From the NCBI RefSeq assembly GCF_947501785.1, contig NZ_CANMXB010000001.1, positions 806,001 to 870,000 on the forward strand: a DNA stretch of 64,000 nt, given 5' to 3'. Of the stretch, positions 36,724 to 45,738 are shown piece by piece. The notes beneath the pieces were generated by a model that did not search any database, was not told the DNA's origin, and saw nothing but the letters and a program-made list of their open reading frames with translations. The position numbers were made by a program, and so were the translations under genes. The DNA is from an uncultured Litoreibacter sp. (GTDB lineage: Bacteria; Pseudomonadota; Alphaproteobacteria; Rhodobacterales; Rhodobacteraceae). Position 1 is the stretch's first letter; each line of letters opens with the position of its first letter.

Positions 36724-38174
36724 TTGCGGATCTCCCGCCAGCGGCGACCGTCACGGTGCAGCAGCATCAACGAGTCTTCTGGCCCCGATGAACCGGGCTC
36801 ATAGGGCATTGGTTTGTCGCCACGCGTCTGCCAGCCTTCAATAATCGGGTCGGTCCATTTCCACGCCGCTTCGACCTCGTCGCCGCGCATGAACAGCGTC
36901 TGGTTGCCGCGGATCACATCCATAATCAGCCGCTCATAGGCGTCAGGCACGTCTTCGGCGTCCGGCCCCAACGCGTCGGCAAAGGTCATATCCAGCGGTA
37001 CGTCAATCAAGCGCATGCCCCCTGGCCCCGGCTCCTTGATCGTGACGCGCAAATCCATGCCCTCATCGGGCTGCAGCCGGATGGTCAACACGTTGGCATG
37101 GCTGCCGGCGTCTTCCTCGAAAATAGAATGCGGGGTCTCTTTGAAATAGATCACAATCTCGGACATCCGGGCCTTTAGCCGCTTGCCGGTGCGCAGATAG
37201 AACGGTGTCCCCTTCCAGCGCCAGTTGGAGATGTCGACCTTCATGGCAATGAAGCTTTCGGTCTTGGTTTCCGGGTTCTCGGAATGCTCGATATAGGAGG
37301 CAACCTTGCCCTCCGCCCCGTATTGCCCGCGCACGATGTTGTCCGCTGGCACGGGATCAAGCGCGCGGATCACCTTCAGCTTCTCGTCGCGCACCGCGTC
37401 AGGGTCGAACTTCGACGGAGGCTCCATCGCCGTCAAACACAACAGCTGCATCAGGTGGTTCTGCACCATGTCCCGCATGGCACCCGATTTGTCGTAGTAG
37501 GCCCCGCGCCCGTCAACACTGACCGTTTCCGCCACGGTGATTTGCACATGGTCGATATATTGGGCGTTCCAGAGCGGCTCAAACAGCACGTTGGCGAAGC
37601 GGACCGCCATGAGGTTTTGCACCGTCTCTTTGCCCAGATAATGGTCGATGCGGTAAATCTGGCTTTCGTCAAAGCTGTCGGCCAACACCGCGTTCAGGGC
37701 TTTCGCACTTTCCAAATCGCGACCGAATGGTTTTTCAACCACGACGCGAGACTGCGGCCCCGCAATCTTGTGGTCATGCAGCCGCGTCGCCAGATCGCCA
37801 AACAGCCCCGGCCCGACCGAGAAGTAGAAGGCCTGCACCGCGTCTTTGCGCACCAGCTTGGCCAGATCAGGCCAGCCCTTCTCGCCGCGCGCGTCAATCG
37901 GGACAAAATGCAGCTGCTTCAGGAAGGCTTTGATCTTGTCCTTGTCCTGCCGGTCCCGGGGCACGAACTCGGCAATCGCCTCCCCGATCAGCTTTTGGTA
38001 GGCTGCGTCATCCAAATCGCCCCGCGCGGCACCGATGATGCGCGATGTCTCCGGCATTTGGCCGGAACAGAAGCGGCGATAGAGACCGGGCAGGATCTTA
38101 CGGCGGGCCAGATCCCCGGTCCCCCCGAAGATCACCAGATCAAAATCCTCGACAGGTATGACGCGTGAAACCAT
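36720..38174 (-). CDS. zwf: Glucose-6-phosphate 1-dehydrogenase
   Basis: 484 residues. The coenzyme motif is FGGTGDLARRKILPGLY near residue 15, the substrate motif YRIDHYLGKETVQN near 177-190 with catalytic His region, and VEKPFGRDLESAK. It commits glucose 6-phosphate to 6-phosphogluconate, which Edd and Eda at the far end of this window break down. It heads zwf-pgl-pgi; a TTGTGG-N16-TAGACT pair and a LacI-type half-degenerate palindrome lie upstream. Confidence 0.97.
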   Translation of the reverse strand: MVSRVIPVEDFDLVIFGGTGDLARRKILPGLYRRFCSGQMPETSRIIGAARGDLDDAAYQKLIGEAIAEFVPRDRQDKDKIKAFLKQLHFVPIDARGEKGWPDLAKLVRKDAVQAFYFSVGPGLFGDLATRLHDHKIAGPQSRVVVEKPFGRDLESAKALNAVLADSFDESQIYRIDHYLGKETVQNLMAVRFANVLFEPLWNAQYIDHVQITVAETVSVDGRGAYYDKSGAMRDMVQNHLMQLLCLTAMEPPSKFDPDAVRDEKLKVIRALDPVPADNIVRGQYGAEGKVASYIEHSENPETKTESFIAMKVDISNWRWKGTPFYLRTGKRLKARMSEIVIYFKETPHSIFEEDAGSHANVLTIRLQPDEGMDLRVTIKEPGPGGMRLIDVPLDMTFADALGPDAEDVPDAYERLIMDVIRGNQTLFMRGDEVEAAWKWTDPIIEGWQTRGDKPMPYEPGSSGPEDSLMLLHRDGRRWREIRK

Positions 38175-38214
38175 GGGCCTTAATCCTTCATGCGGCGGCC
38201 CGGATGGCGCGCCA

Positions 38215-38228
38215 TGTTAGCGGTAACG
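38215..38228. promoter_or_regulatory. Candidate LacI-type operator upstream of zwf
   Basis: TGTTAGCGGTAACG agrees in 12 of 14 positions with the perfect palindrome TGTTAGCGCTAACA upstream of edd (63593-63606). It lies 41 bp before the zwf start, in the expected leader or promoter zone. Confidence 0.5.
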
Positions 38229-38375
38229 GAAACCGCATAATCCGCAACGCCCGCAAAGTCTAGCACGCAGTCAAATGGCCACAAGAGTTCACATAGCCGT
38301 CAGCGTCACCTCGCCGCGCTTTCGTTTTTCGCTGCAACCGCTAAACAAGGGTCACCACGAATACCGGAGACGACG

Positions 38376-39335
38376 ATGAAAGACCAGATGATCCCTGCCC
38401 TGACGGCGAATTTGGGCAAGTTTCTAGATCAGCTGGTTACCGCCAAAGGCGAGGCCCGCGCCTCTGTCGCGCTGAGCAACCCGCAAACGCTGTGGTTCAA
38501 CACCGGCACCTTGTGCAACATTGAATGCGCCAATTGCTACATCCTGTCCTCGCCGACCAATGACGCGCTGGTCTATATCACCGCCGACGAGGTGAGCGAC
38601 TATCTGGACCAGCTTGACGCCCGCAACTGGAACGTGTCGGAAATCGCCTTCACCGGTGGTGAACCCTACATGAACCCCGAAATGAACGAGATGACCCGCC
38701 GCGCGCTGGACCGCGGCTACGAGGTGCTGATCCTAACCAACGCCATGCGCCCGATGATGCGCAAATCGGTACGTGACGGGATTGCGGCGCTGATTGCCGA
38801 TTACGGCGACAAGATCACCTTCCGCGTCTCTGTGGATCACTGGTCCGAAACCCTGCATGACGAAGAGCGCGGCAAAGGCGCGTTCGAGAAAACGATGGAC
38901 GGTATGGGGTGGCTGCGCGACCAAGGGGCCAGGCTGGCCATTGCGGGGCGTTCAATGTGGGACGAGACGCAAGACGAGGCGCGCGCCGGCTACGCCCGGC
39001 TATTTGCCGAGCATGACTTCAAGATCGACGCGCAAGACCCGGCCATGACGGTGATTTTTCCCGAAATGGACGAAACGGTGGAAGTTCCCGAAATCACCAC
39101 CGCCTGCTGGGGCATCCTCGACAAATCCCCCGACGCCCTGATGTGTTCCTCCTCCCGCATGGTGGTCAAACGTCGCGGCGCGGACAAACCGGCGGTGCTG
39201 GCCTGCACCTTGCTGCCCTACTCGCCGGAATTCGAATTGGGCGCGACGTTGGAAGAGGCGGAAACCGACGTGCATCTCAACCACCCCCATTGCGCCAAGT
39301 TCTGCGTATTGGGCGGGGCCAGCTGTTCGGGTTAA
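38376..39335 (+). CDS. Radical SAM protein with Cys-rich C-terminus, function unknown
   Basis: 319 residues. The radical SAM cluster motif is CNIECANC (C-x3-C-x2-C) near residues 48-55, followed by the SAM-contact segment AFTGGEPYMNPEM. At least five more cysteines lie in the last 90 residues (TACWGI, LMCSSS, LACTLL, HCAKFC, ASCS), arranged as in enzymes with auxiliary iron-sulphur clusters. I do not recognise the substrate. It stands alone, divergent from zwf, with no adjacent precursor-peptide or maturation gene, which argues against a standard RiPP locus. Confidence 0.85.
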   Translation: MKDQMIPALTANLGKFLDQLVTAKGEARASVALSNPQTLWFNTGTLCNIECANCYILSSPTNDALVYITADEVSDYLDQLDARNWNVSEIAFTGGEPYMNPEMNEMTRRALDRGYEVLILTNAMRPMMRKSVRDGIAALIADYGDKITFRVSVDHWSETLHDEERGKGAFEKTMDGMGWLRDQGARLAIAGRSMWDETQDEARAGYARLFAEHDFKIDAQDPAMTVIFPEMDETVEVPEITTACWGILDKSPDALMCSSSRMVVKRRGADKPAVLACTLLPYSPEFELGATLEEAETDVHLNHPHCAKFCVLGGASCSG

Positions 39336-39354
39336 CACTCAGTCAGACCGTACA

Positions 39355-39861
39355 CTATCCTTTGCGCATCACCGTGCGTCGGGTCGGAACCCTTATCCAA
39401 AGGTCAGGATCCGTGAACTCCGGCACCCATGCACGCTTAGAGACCTTACATTTGGTAGGAAGCCCAAGAGCGTACTTGTTTGATGCTGCAAAGAGGTGCC
39501 CACCAGACACAGCCTTACCTTTCGATCGCGCTTGTCCAAAATCTTCCACTCGTTGAAGAAAGGTTAAGTTGCTTGCCAATGCGACCTTTGTTCCGATCCG
39601 TCCACCACGCAAGAAAAGCCGATCATTCCGGTCATCAAAGACGGTTCCGGTGTAAGACCCACAGATCGCTATTTTTCCATTATAATTGATCATCTTGTAG
39701 TAGAAAACGGACAGGAATCCGGTTTCACCGCTTTTTGCCTTTACTGGCGCGAAGCCATGGACAGCAAAGCTTTTATCTACTTTCGGTCCAATGAGTGTTT
39801 GGGCTTGTAGTGAACTCCCCCAAATTAGCACTGGTATCAGCGCGGTCATTAACAACTTCAT
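39355..39861 (-). CDS. Exported protein of unknown function
   Basis: 168 residues with a signal peptide (MKLLMTALIPVLIWGSSLQA, cleavage before QTLIG). The mature part is beta-rich with Gly/Tyr/Phe (FLSVFYYKMINYNGKIAICGSY) and two cysteines, and has a basic end. The codons are visibly more A+T-rich than those of neighbours, suggesting recent acquisition or relaxed selection. No family recognised. It converges on the radical SAM gene with only 19 bp between stops. Confidence 0.65.
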   Translation of the reverse strand: MKLLMTALIPVLIWGSSLQAQTLIGPKVDKSFAVHGFAPVKAKSGETGFLSVFYYKMINYNGKIAICGSYTGTVFDDRNDRLFLRGGRIGTKVALASNLTFLQRVEDFGQARSKGKAVSGGHLFAASNKYALGLPTKCKVSKRAWVPEFTDPDLWIRVPTRRTVMRKG

Positions 39862-39951
39862 TCAATATCCCAACAAATCTTTTCTCTCTTTAAAAACACC
39901 TCACGCCAAACTCTCCTGACGGCGTGTCGGCCTTCTCGGCTCATCTTATAT

Positions 39952-40902
39952 TCATACCATCAGGCACAGCATTTCAAACATCACCGACGCGCCCAGCCAG
40001 GACGTGATCCCGCCATTGTCAAAGGGCGGTGACACCTCTACCAGATCGGCCCCGATGAAATTCAAACCCTCGGCCGCGCGGATCATGTCGAGCGTCTGCG
40101 CGGATGTCGGGCCGCCAATCTCCGGCGTGCCGGTGCCTGGCGCAAAGGCCGGATCGATGAAATCAATGTCGAAGCTAAAGTAGGTCGGCGCGTCGCCTAT
40201 GATCGTCTTGGCGCGCTCCACAGTCGCCACAAGCCCCGCCTCAAATGCTTCATGCATCGGGATAATGGTAATCCCGTGCTCGGCCCCGAACACCCGGTCG
40301 CTGTCGTCATACATGGTGCCGCGCATGCCGATCATCACGGAGCGTTCGCAGTCGATCAGCCCCTCCTCGACCGCCATGCGGAACGGGTTGCCATGGGTCA
40401 GCACGGGGCTGCCAAAATAGGGCGGGAACAGGTCGGTGTGGCTGTCATAGAGCAACAAGGCAGGTTTCACCCCGCTCTCGGCAATCGCGCGCAGCACCGG
40501 CAAGGTGCATAGATGATCCCCCGCGACGCCAAAGGGCCGGGTGTCGCGTGCCAGCATTTCGCCCACAAATTTGGTGATCGCCGCCATCGAGCTGTCTTGC
40601 TCCACCGGGTTGATCTGCACGTCGCCCAAATCCGCGCAATTCATCGCCTCAAAGGGCCGAACATTGCTCACCGCATGTTCCGCGCGGATCATGGTCGATG
40701 CGTCGCGCAACGCCCGCGGTCCATGCCGCGCGCCGGGGCGGTTCGACGTGCCGCCATCCCAGGGCATGCCGTAGAAGCCAAGGTCGACCTCGCCGACACG
40801 CGGATCATCTGGCGGCAGATACGGCAGCCGCATGAAGGTGGGAACGCCCGCGAAGCGGGGAAGGACGGTGCCGGGGACCGGCTGAAAGAAGGAATTGCTC
40901 AT
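39952..40902 (-). CDS. speB: Agmatinase/ureohydrolase
   Basis: 316 residues of the arginase/agmatinase family. The binuclear manganese ligands are seen in GVAGDH, YDSHTDLF and SFDIDFIDPAFAPGTGTPEIGG. It would hydrolyse agmatine to putrescine and urea, but guanidino-acid hydrolases share the fold, so the substrate is not certain. The start overlaps the upstream HNH gene stop by 4 bp. Reading order is HNH protein, then this enzyme. Confidence 0.88.
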   Translation of the reverse strand: MSNSFFQPVPGTVLPRFAGVPTFMRLPYLPPDDPRVGEVDLGFYGMPWDGGTSNRPGARHGPRALRDASTMIRAEHAVSNVRPFEAMNCADLGDVQINPVEQDSSMAAITKFVGEMLARDTRPFGVAGDHLCTLPVLRAIAESGVKPALLLYDSHTDLFPPYFGSPVLTHGNPFRMAVEEGLIDCERSVMIGMRGTMYDDSDRVFGAEHGITIIPMHEAFEAGLVATVERAKTIIGDAPTYFSFDIDFIDPAFAPGTGTPEIGGPTSAQTLDMIRAAEGLNFIGADLVEVSPPFDNGGITSWLGASVMFEMLCLMV

Positions 40903-41495
40903 TCCTGCAGTTCAGCATCCCAGTAGAGAAAGTCAATCCAGCTTTCGTGCAAATGGTTGGGTGGAAACTTCCGCCCCATGTTGCGCAGCTGTTCTGACGC
41001 GGGCTTTACCGGCGGTTTGCGCAAAGCCAGCCCCGAGTGCTTCAACAGCTTGGACCCTTTGGACAGGTTGCAGCGCGAACAGGCCGCCACCACGTTTTCC
41101 CAGCTGGTGATCCCGCCGCGTGCGCGTGGCAGCACATGGTCAAAAGTCAGATCGCCGCGCGATCCGCAATATTGGCAGCAGAACTCGTCGCGCAAAAACA
41201 GGTTGAACCGGGTAAACGCCACCTTCTTTTGCGGGTGCACATAGTCTTTCAGCACCACCACCGAGGGGATCTTGATCTCGGTCGTGGGGGAGCGGACGAC
41301 ATCCTCATATTCACTCAGGATCGTCACCCGCTCGAGAAATGCGGCCTTCACCGCCTCCTGCCATGTCCAGAGCGACAATGGGTAGTAGGATAGCGGGCGG
41401 TAATCTGCGTTCAGAACCAGCGCGGGATTGTGTTTCAGATTGCCGGGTTCGCGCACAAAGTCATGCCGAAATTCCGCTGTGGCTTGGTCTTGCAT
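40899..41495 (-). CDS. HNH endonuclease-domain protein
   Basis: 198 residues from the ATG at 41495; a longer frame to 41549 has no support. The HNH motif region is FCCQYCGSRGDLTFDHVLPRARGGITSWENVVAACSRCNLSKGSK, with two CxxC zinc pairs and the catalytic DHV. The N-terminal half (LNADYRPLSYYPLSLWTWQEAVKAAFLERV) is typical of a widespread chromosomal HNH protein of unknown function, not of restriction enzymes. It is coupled to the agmatinase gene. Confidence 0.88.
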   Translation of the reverse strand: MQDQATAEFRHDFVREPGNLKHNPALVLNADYRPLSYYPLSLWTWQEAVKAAFLERVTILSEYEDVVRSPTTEIKIPSVVVLKDYVHPQKKVAFTRFNLFLRDEFCCQYCGSRGDLTFDHVLPRARGGITSWENVVAACSRCNLSKGSKLLKHSGLALRKPPVKPASEQLRNMGRKFPPNHLHESWIDFLYWDAELQE

Positions 41496-41722
41496 TGGAC
41501 GATATGTCTCCTGCTCTGATCTGCCGTCCGAGGCACCAGAGCAGGACACCCTGCCCTAGCTTCTTGTTGAACTATATCTCGTATGTAGCGACTGACAACC
41601 CCCGCTATATCGGGGTTTGTTCCGTGTCTGGCAGACCTGCATGACAGCCATGTGACGATTATCCACAGGGGCATCTTCGCGAGGGGCGCGCTAAGGTCGT
41701 GACGCTGACAGAGGACCTTTCA

Positions 41723-42217
41723 ATGACGCTCATCATCAAGACCACCTTGCCATCCGGCGCGCTGCACGCGAAATACAGCGACCTTCCCGGCCATCACGCT
41801 GATTGCTACGAAACCGAGGTCGAGGGCCCCGTCACCCTGCCCCAATTCGTCGAGGCCTTCTACACAGGGTCCCTGTTCAAATGCGAGCGGGTGATCCTGA
41901 AATACACTGTCAAACGCCCTTCCACCGATGCAGACGCACGGGCAATTGCGCTAGGTACCGCCACCAACTTTGCCGCTTGGGACATGGAGGAGCGCAACGA
42001 CACACAACTCCTGATGAATGATATGACGGGCGCGACGAAGTCCTGGTTCATGGTGGAGCCGCTTGCGGGCGGCAGCACCCGGCTGCGGTTCGGCTCGGTG
42101 GTGACGCCAAACCCTGACACCGGCCAGCTTCCACGTCTCGTGAAACCGCTGATGCGGTTTCACGATCTCTATTCCAAACTGCTGCTGAAGGGCGCAGTGA
42201 GGCGGCTTGGACAGTAG
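41723..42217 (+). CDS. Conserved-looking protein of unknown function, 164 aa
   Basis: Soluble protein of 164 residues, opening MTLIIKTTLPSGALHAKYSD; an upstream GTG at 41699 would add eight residues. It contains TATNFAAWDMEERNDTQLLMNDMTGATKSWFMVEPLAGGSTRLRFGS, which resembles the beta-sheet core of a START/SRPBCC or similar ligand-binding fold, but I cannot name the family. It ends in a helix LVKPLMRFHDLYSKLLLKGAVRRL. It is followed by the GFA-family gene on the same strand. Confidence 0.65.
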   Translation: MTLIIKTTLPSGALHAKYSDLPGHHADCYETEVEGPVTLPQFVEAFYTGSLFKCERVILKYTVKRPSTDADARAIALGTATNFAAWDMEERNDTQLLMNDMTGATKSWFMVEPLAGGSTRLRFGSVVTPNPDTGQLPRLVKPLMRFHDLYSKLLLKGAVRRLGQ

Positions 42218-42356
42218 GGTTGGAACGGACATGGTTGCAGTTGCGGATGGTGGGCCCTGGGCCAAAATCCGGCCACGGGTTGGCAACAGCCCCACGGGCC
42301 GCAATGCGGATTTTGCCGCCGTTGACACATCAGGTGAAACCCAACAAAACGGACAA

Positions 42357-42845
42357 ATGGAAGACGCTCGCAAAACGGACCTCCCGGTGCAGATGGACAC
42401 TCAAAATGAGCCCGCGTCGGGCGGCTGCCAATGTGGATCTGTCAGGTTTTCGATTGCACGTCTTGGAAAGGCATCTATCTGCCATTGTCGCATGTGCCAG
42501 AAGGCCTTCGGGGGGCTTTTTGCTCCGCTCGTCGAGGCGCATGATATTACCTGGACACGAGGTGAGAGAGCCATCTTTCATAGCTCGAAAACGAATTGGC
42601 GGGGGTTTTGCCGCGACTGCGGAACACCGCTGACATATGAATTTGAGGGGGTGGTCGAAGTTGCGATTGGTGCCCTCGACCAACCAGACCTGGCGCAACC
42701 TGTCGTGCAAGTGAACGCGGGATACCGCAGGGCTTGCTTTGATGGTCTGGCAAAACTGCCCGAAAAGCCTTCAACCCTGCGAGATGCGGATGAGACCTGG
42801 AACCGCATTGTCTCGTCCAACCAACACCCCGACCACGACACTTGA
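42357..42845 (+). CDS. GFA (Gfa/CENP-V) family zinc protein
   Basis: 162 residues. Zinc-ligand pairs are GGCQCGSVRF, CHCRMCQKAFGG and FCRDCGTPLTYEF, the hallmark of the glutathione-dependent formaldehyde-activating enzyme (GFA) family. Most members do not act on formaldehyde and have no known function. The frame is open from 42207, overlapping the previous gene, but that part is low-quality coding sequence; the ATG at 42357 (MEDARKTD) is chosen, and 42393 is also possible. Confidence 0.82.
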   Translation: MEDARKTDLPVQMDTQNEPASGGCQCGSVRFSIARLGKASICHCRMCQKAFGGLFAPLVEAHDITWTRGERAIFHSSKTNWRGFCRDCGTPLTYEFEGVVEVAIGALDQPDLAQPVVQVNAGYRRACFDGLAKLPEKPSTLRDADETWNRIVSSNQHPDHDT

Positions 42846-43010
42846 AGCCCCACGCGGACAAGGCGTCCTTTCGCTGAGCCCGCCCCAATGACCGCGTTAG
42901 CTGCACAAGCTCGGCAATGTGCAGCGGGGATTGATTGATTGCGGTGCTGCCTGCCCCTATGATTTTGTCTTGGGATGTGTTGCCCGTCTCGCGGCAACTG
43001 AGGATCTTTC

Positions 43011-43649
43011 ATGACGGTATCTGCAATCGACTTCGCTGTCCTGACTTACACCTTGGGACTCTACGCCGCGATCGTGATCAGCCCAGGACCGAACTTTGCG
43101 CTCGTATCACGTCTTGCTCTGCAAGGACGCAAAGAGACTTGTCGCGGCGCAATTCTTGGTCTTGCGATAGCGGCAACTTTCTATGCGGTCCTGGCGATGA
43201 TCGGTCTCGCGACCTTGCTAAACGAAATCGGTTGGATTGCACGAACTGTGCAAATAGCTGGCGGGCTCTATCTGATTTTTCTGGGTATCAACGGGTGGCG
43301 GGAGTCGGATCAGGGGCATGGCCCCAACAGCAACGGCGTTTCCCAAGCAGGCAAATCCTTTGTCGGGGGCGTCCGGCTTGGTACCATTGTGAACCTGTCG
43401 AACCCGAAGGCTATCGCGTTCTTTGTCGGACTATATGCCGTCGCAGTGCCGCTTGATGCGTCGCTTGAAACACGAATTGCGGTTCTTGTCGGCGGGGCCG
43501 CGCTAGAACTGTCTTGGTACGGGCTGGTGTCCGGCATCCTGTCGCGTGGGCCATTTCGCAGGTTCTATCAGGCAGGCGCAAAATGGATTGAACGCGTTCT
43601 TGGCACAGTTCTGATATTCTTTGGCGCGCGCTTGGTTTTGAACAGGTAG
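43011..43649 (+). CDS. LysE/RhtB family exporter
   Basis: 212-residue membrane protein. The N-terminal family motif is AIVISPGPNFALVSRLALQGRKETCRGAILGLAIA and the second is RLGTIVNLSNPKAIAFFVGLYAVAVP. About six hydrophobic segments fit amino-acid efflux. G+C is lower than in neighbouring genes, as it is in the 165-bp gap before it. It is only distantly similar to the exporter at 9572-10174. Confidence 0.88.
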   Translation: MTVSAIDFAVLTYTLGLYAAIVISPGPNFALVSRLALQGRKETCRGAILGLAIAATFYAVLAMIGLATLLNEIGWIARTVQIAGGLYLIFLGINGWRESDQGHGPNSNGVSQAGKSFVGGVRLGTIVNLSNPKAIAFFVGLYAVAVPLDASLETRIAVLVGGAALELSWYGLVSGILSRGPFRRFYQAGAKWIERVLGTVLIFFGARLVLNR

Positions 43650-43719
43650 CAGACGTTTGTTCGCAGCCCACCATCAGAGAATATGGGCTCAAGGCAGACA
43701 TCCCTGCCTCGCCCAAGAC

Positions 43720-44391
43720 CTACCCCAGATCAATGTTGAACTGCTTGCCGATGAAGCTCAGCGCGACGCCCAAACCGTCGGGCGCGATGCCGTGACCGGT
43801 GCCTTTCATGACGTGGCCGAACACCTCAAACCCTGCCTCCTGCAGCGCGTCGCCGGCTTCGGGCATGGAGATCGGCGGCACCACCTCGTCCTGATCGCCG
43901 TGGACCAGCAGCACCGGAGGCTTGCTGATCGCCTCGTCCTTCAACAGCTCCGGGCGCAACAGCCGCCCTGAGATACCCACGATCCCCGCGACCTCGTCTT
44001 CGCGACGCGGCAGCACATGCAGCGCCATCATGGTGCCTTGGGAGAAGCCAATGACCACAACCTGTTCGGCCAGCACGTCCTCCTCCGCCATGACGGTATC
44101 CAGATAGGCGTTCAAGTCCTCAGCGGCGGCGTTCATGCCAATCTCGGCCTCTTCCTCGGACGAGCCGTCGATCCACGGAATCGGGAACCACTGGTAGCCC
44201 ATCGGGTTGCCGATGCAGCGTTCCGGCGCGTTGGGGGCCACAAAGACGGTATTTGGCAGATGCTCCGACAACGGGTCGGCGAGGCCCAAGAGGTCCGCCC
44301 CATCCGCGCCGTAGCCGTGCAAAAACACCACCAGCGAATCCACCTCGCCCGATTTGGACGCCTTGCGCCCGCCTTCCAATACGCGTGTCAC
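43720..44391 (-). CDS. Alpha/beta hydrolase (phospholipase/carboxylesterase type)
   Basis: 223 residues. The nucleophile is Ser in GFSQG near residue 116, the acid Asp in LLVHGDQDEVV, and the base His in KGTGHGIAPDG; HGYGADGADLLGLA forms the oxyanion region. This is the carboxylesterase/lysophospholipase (YpfH-like) family; the substrate is unknown. Its start overlaps the stop of the glycosylase gene by 4 bp and it is the last of four minus-strand genes beginning with cbiD. Confidence 0.88.
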   Translation of the reverse strand: MTRVLEGGRKASKSGEVDSLVVFLHGYGADGADLLGLADPLSEHLPNTVFVAPNAPERCIGNPMGYQWFPIPWIDGSSEEEAEIGMNAAAEDLNAYLDTVMAEEDVLAEQVVVIGFSQGTMMALHVLPRREDEVAGIVGISGRLLRPELLKDEAISKPPVLLVHGDQDEVVPPISMPEAGDALQEAGFEVFGHVMKGTGHGIAPDGLGVALSFIGKQFNIDLG

Positions 44392-45014
44392 GTTCCGATC
44401 CCCTCACGGCCTTTGATGGTCCTGTAGTAGGTAAAGAGCAGCCGGGCTGCAACGGACCTCCAGGGCGACCAGTCCTGCGCGCGTTTGCGCAGGTCCTTCT
44501 CCTTGGGTCGGTCTTCCAGCTCGAACAGGTGTTGCACTGCGATTTGCAGCGCCAGATCGCCGGGCGCGAACACGTCCGCATGACCAAGCGAGAACATCGC
44601 GTAGATCTCAGCGGTCCATGCGCCTATGCCAGGCACCGCGGTCAGCGTCTTGATCACCGTGGCGCTGTCGGCAGTTCTGAGCGCGTCATAGTCAATGCCC
44701 GCGCGGGCCAGCTCGCCCGCGTAACGTATTTTCTGCCGCGACAGGCCGCAGGCCCTAAGCGCGTCTTCAGATGCGACGGCCACGTTGGCCTCTTCGGTCA
44801 AACCGGCGTCTTCCAGCCGCGCGTTGATTGCGGCGGCTGAGGCGGTGCTGACCTGTTGGCCCATGATTGCATTGAGCAATTGCCCGAACCCGTCCGGCCT
44901 GCGACGCAGAGGCAAAGGCTGAAGCTCAGGCAACACGGCCGCAAAGCGCGGCTCATGTGCCGCGAGCCACGCAGCGCCTTCGGCGACATCTGCTTCAGTC
45001 TCAATGATCCTCAA
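44388..45014 (-). CDS. DNA-3-methyladenine glycosylase II family
   Basis: 208 residues of the HhH-GPD base-excision superfamily. The helix-hairpin-helix and catalytic Asp are in LTAVPGIGAWTAEIYAMFSLGHADVFAPGDLALQIAV. It lacks the four C-terminal cysteines of MutY/Nth, favouring the AlkA type, which removes alkylated purines. It overlaps cobK by 14 bp, an unexpected insertion of a repair gene into a cobalamin operon. Confidence 0.88.
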   Translation of the reverse strand: MRIIETEADVAEGAAWLAAHEPRFAAVLPELQPLPLRRRPDGFGQLLNAIMGQQVSTASAAAINARLEDAGLTEEANVAVASEDALRACGLSRQKIRYAGELARAGIDYDALRTADSATVIKTLTAVPGIGAWTAEIYAMFSLGHADVFAPGDLALQIAVQHLFELEDRPKEKDLRKRAQDWSPWRSVAARLLFTYYRTIKGREGIGT

Positions 45015-45738
45015 GATCGGCCACCCACTGCATTGCGCCCTCTACGGTTGTGACCCGCGGCGCGTCCGGCGGTTCGGGGCGGGCAAACATGATGACCGGA
45101 ATGCCCAGTTCAGCGGCCGCCTCGATCTTGGAGTAGGACGCCCGCCCGCCCGCGTTCTTGACCACCAGCACATTGACATCCAGCCGTTGAAACAGCTGCT
45201 TTTCGTCCGGCGCCGAAAACGGTGGCCGCCCAACCAGAAACATGCCGTTCTTGAACGGAAAGTCGCGTTGCGGCGCGTCAATCTGGCGACAAATCAAAAA
45301 GCAATCCCGCAATGGCGCAAAATCCATCAACGATTGCCGCCCCGTCGCCAAAAACACGCGAGAGCCTTCGGGAATCAGTTCCTGCGCCTCGGCAACCGAC
45401 TTCACCTCATGCTGATTCATCGCCGGGTTAACCGTCCAAGCGGGGCGCAGCAGTTGAACGTATGGTAACCCGCGTTCCTTGCAGATCCGTGCGGTGCGGG
45501 TAGTGACGCGGATGGCAAAGGGGTGCGTGGCGTCGACCACGAGGTCGGGTCGGTTGTCTTCCAGCCACGCCTCGAACCCTGCATCTCCGCCAAACCCGCC
45601 GATGCGGGTTTGGCAATCCATACCCTTAGGCGCGCGGGTCGCCCCTGCCAGCGACGCGATGACCCCATGGCCTTGCGCGCTGAGCGCGGTTGCCAGCTGT
45701 CCCGCCTCGCCTGTGCCTGCGAGAAGGAGAATTTTCAT
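45001..45738 (-). CDS. cobK: Precorrin-6A reductase
   Basis: 245 residues. The N-terminal MKILLLAGTGEAGQLATAL is the nucleotide-binding start of the CobK/CbiJ family, and VVDATHPFAIRVTTRTARICKERGLPYVQLLRP its conserved middle. GRASYSKIEAAAELGIPVIMFARPEPP closes the protein. It reduces precorrin-6A with NADPH in corrin-ring synthesis. The start overlaps the cbiD stop by 4 bp. Confidence 0.93.
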   Translation of the reverse strand: MKILLLAGTGEAGQLATALSAQGHGVIASLAGATRAPKGMDCQTRIGGFGGDAGFEAWLEDNRPDLVVDATHPFAIRVTTRTARICKERGLPYVQLLRPAWTVNPAMNQHEVKSVAEAQELIPEGSRVFLATGRQSLMDFAPLRDCFLICRQIDAPQRDFPFKNGMFLVGRPPFSAPDEKQLFQRLDVNVLVVKNAGGRASYSKIEAAAELGIPVIMFARPEPPDAPRVTTVEGAMQWVADLEDH

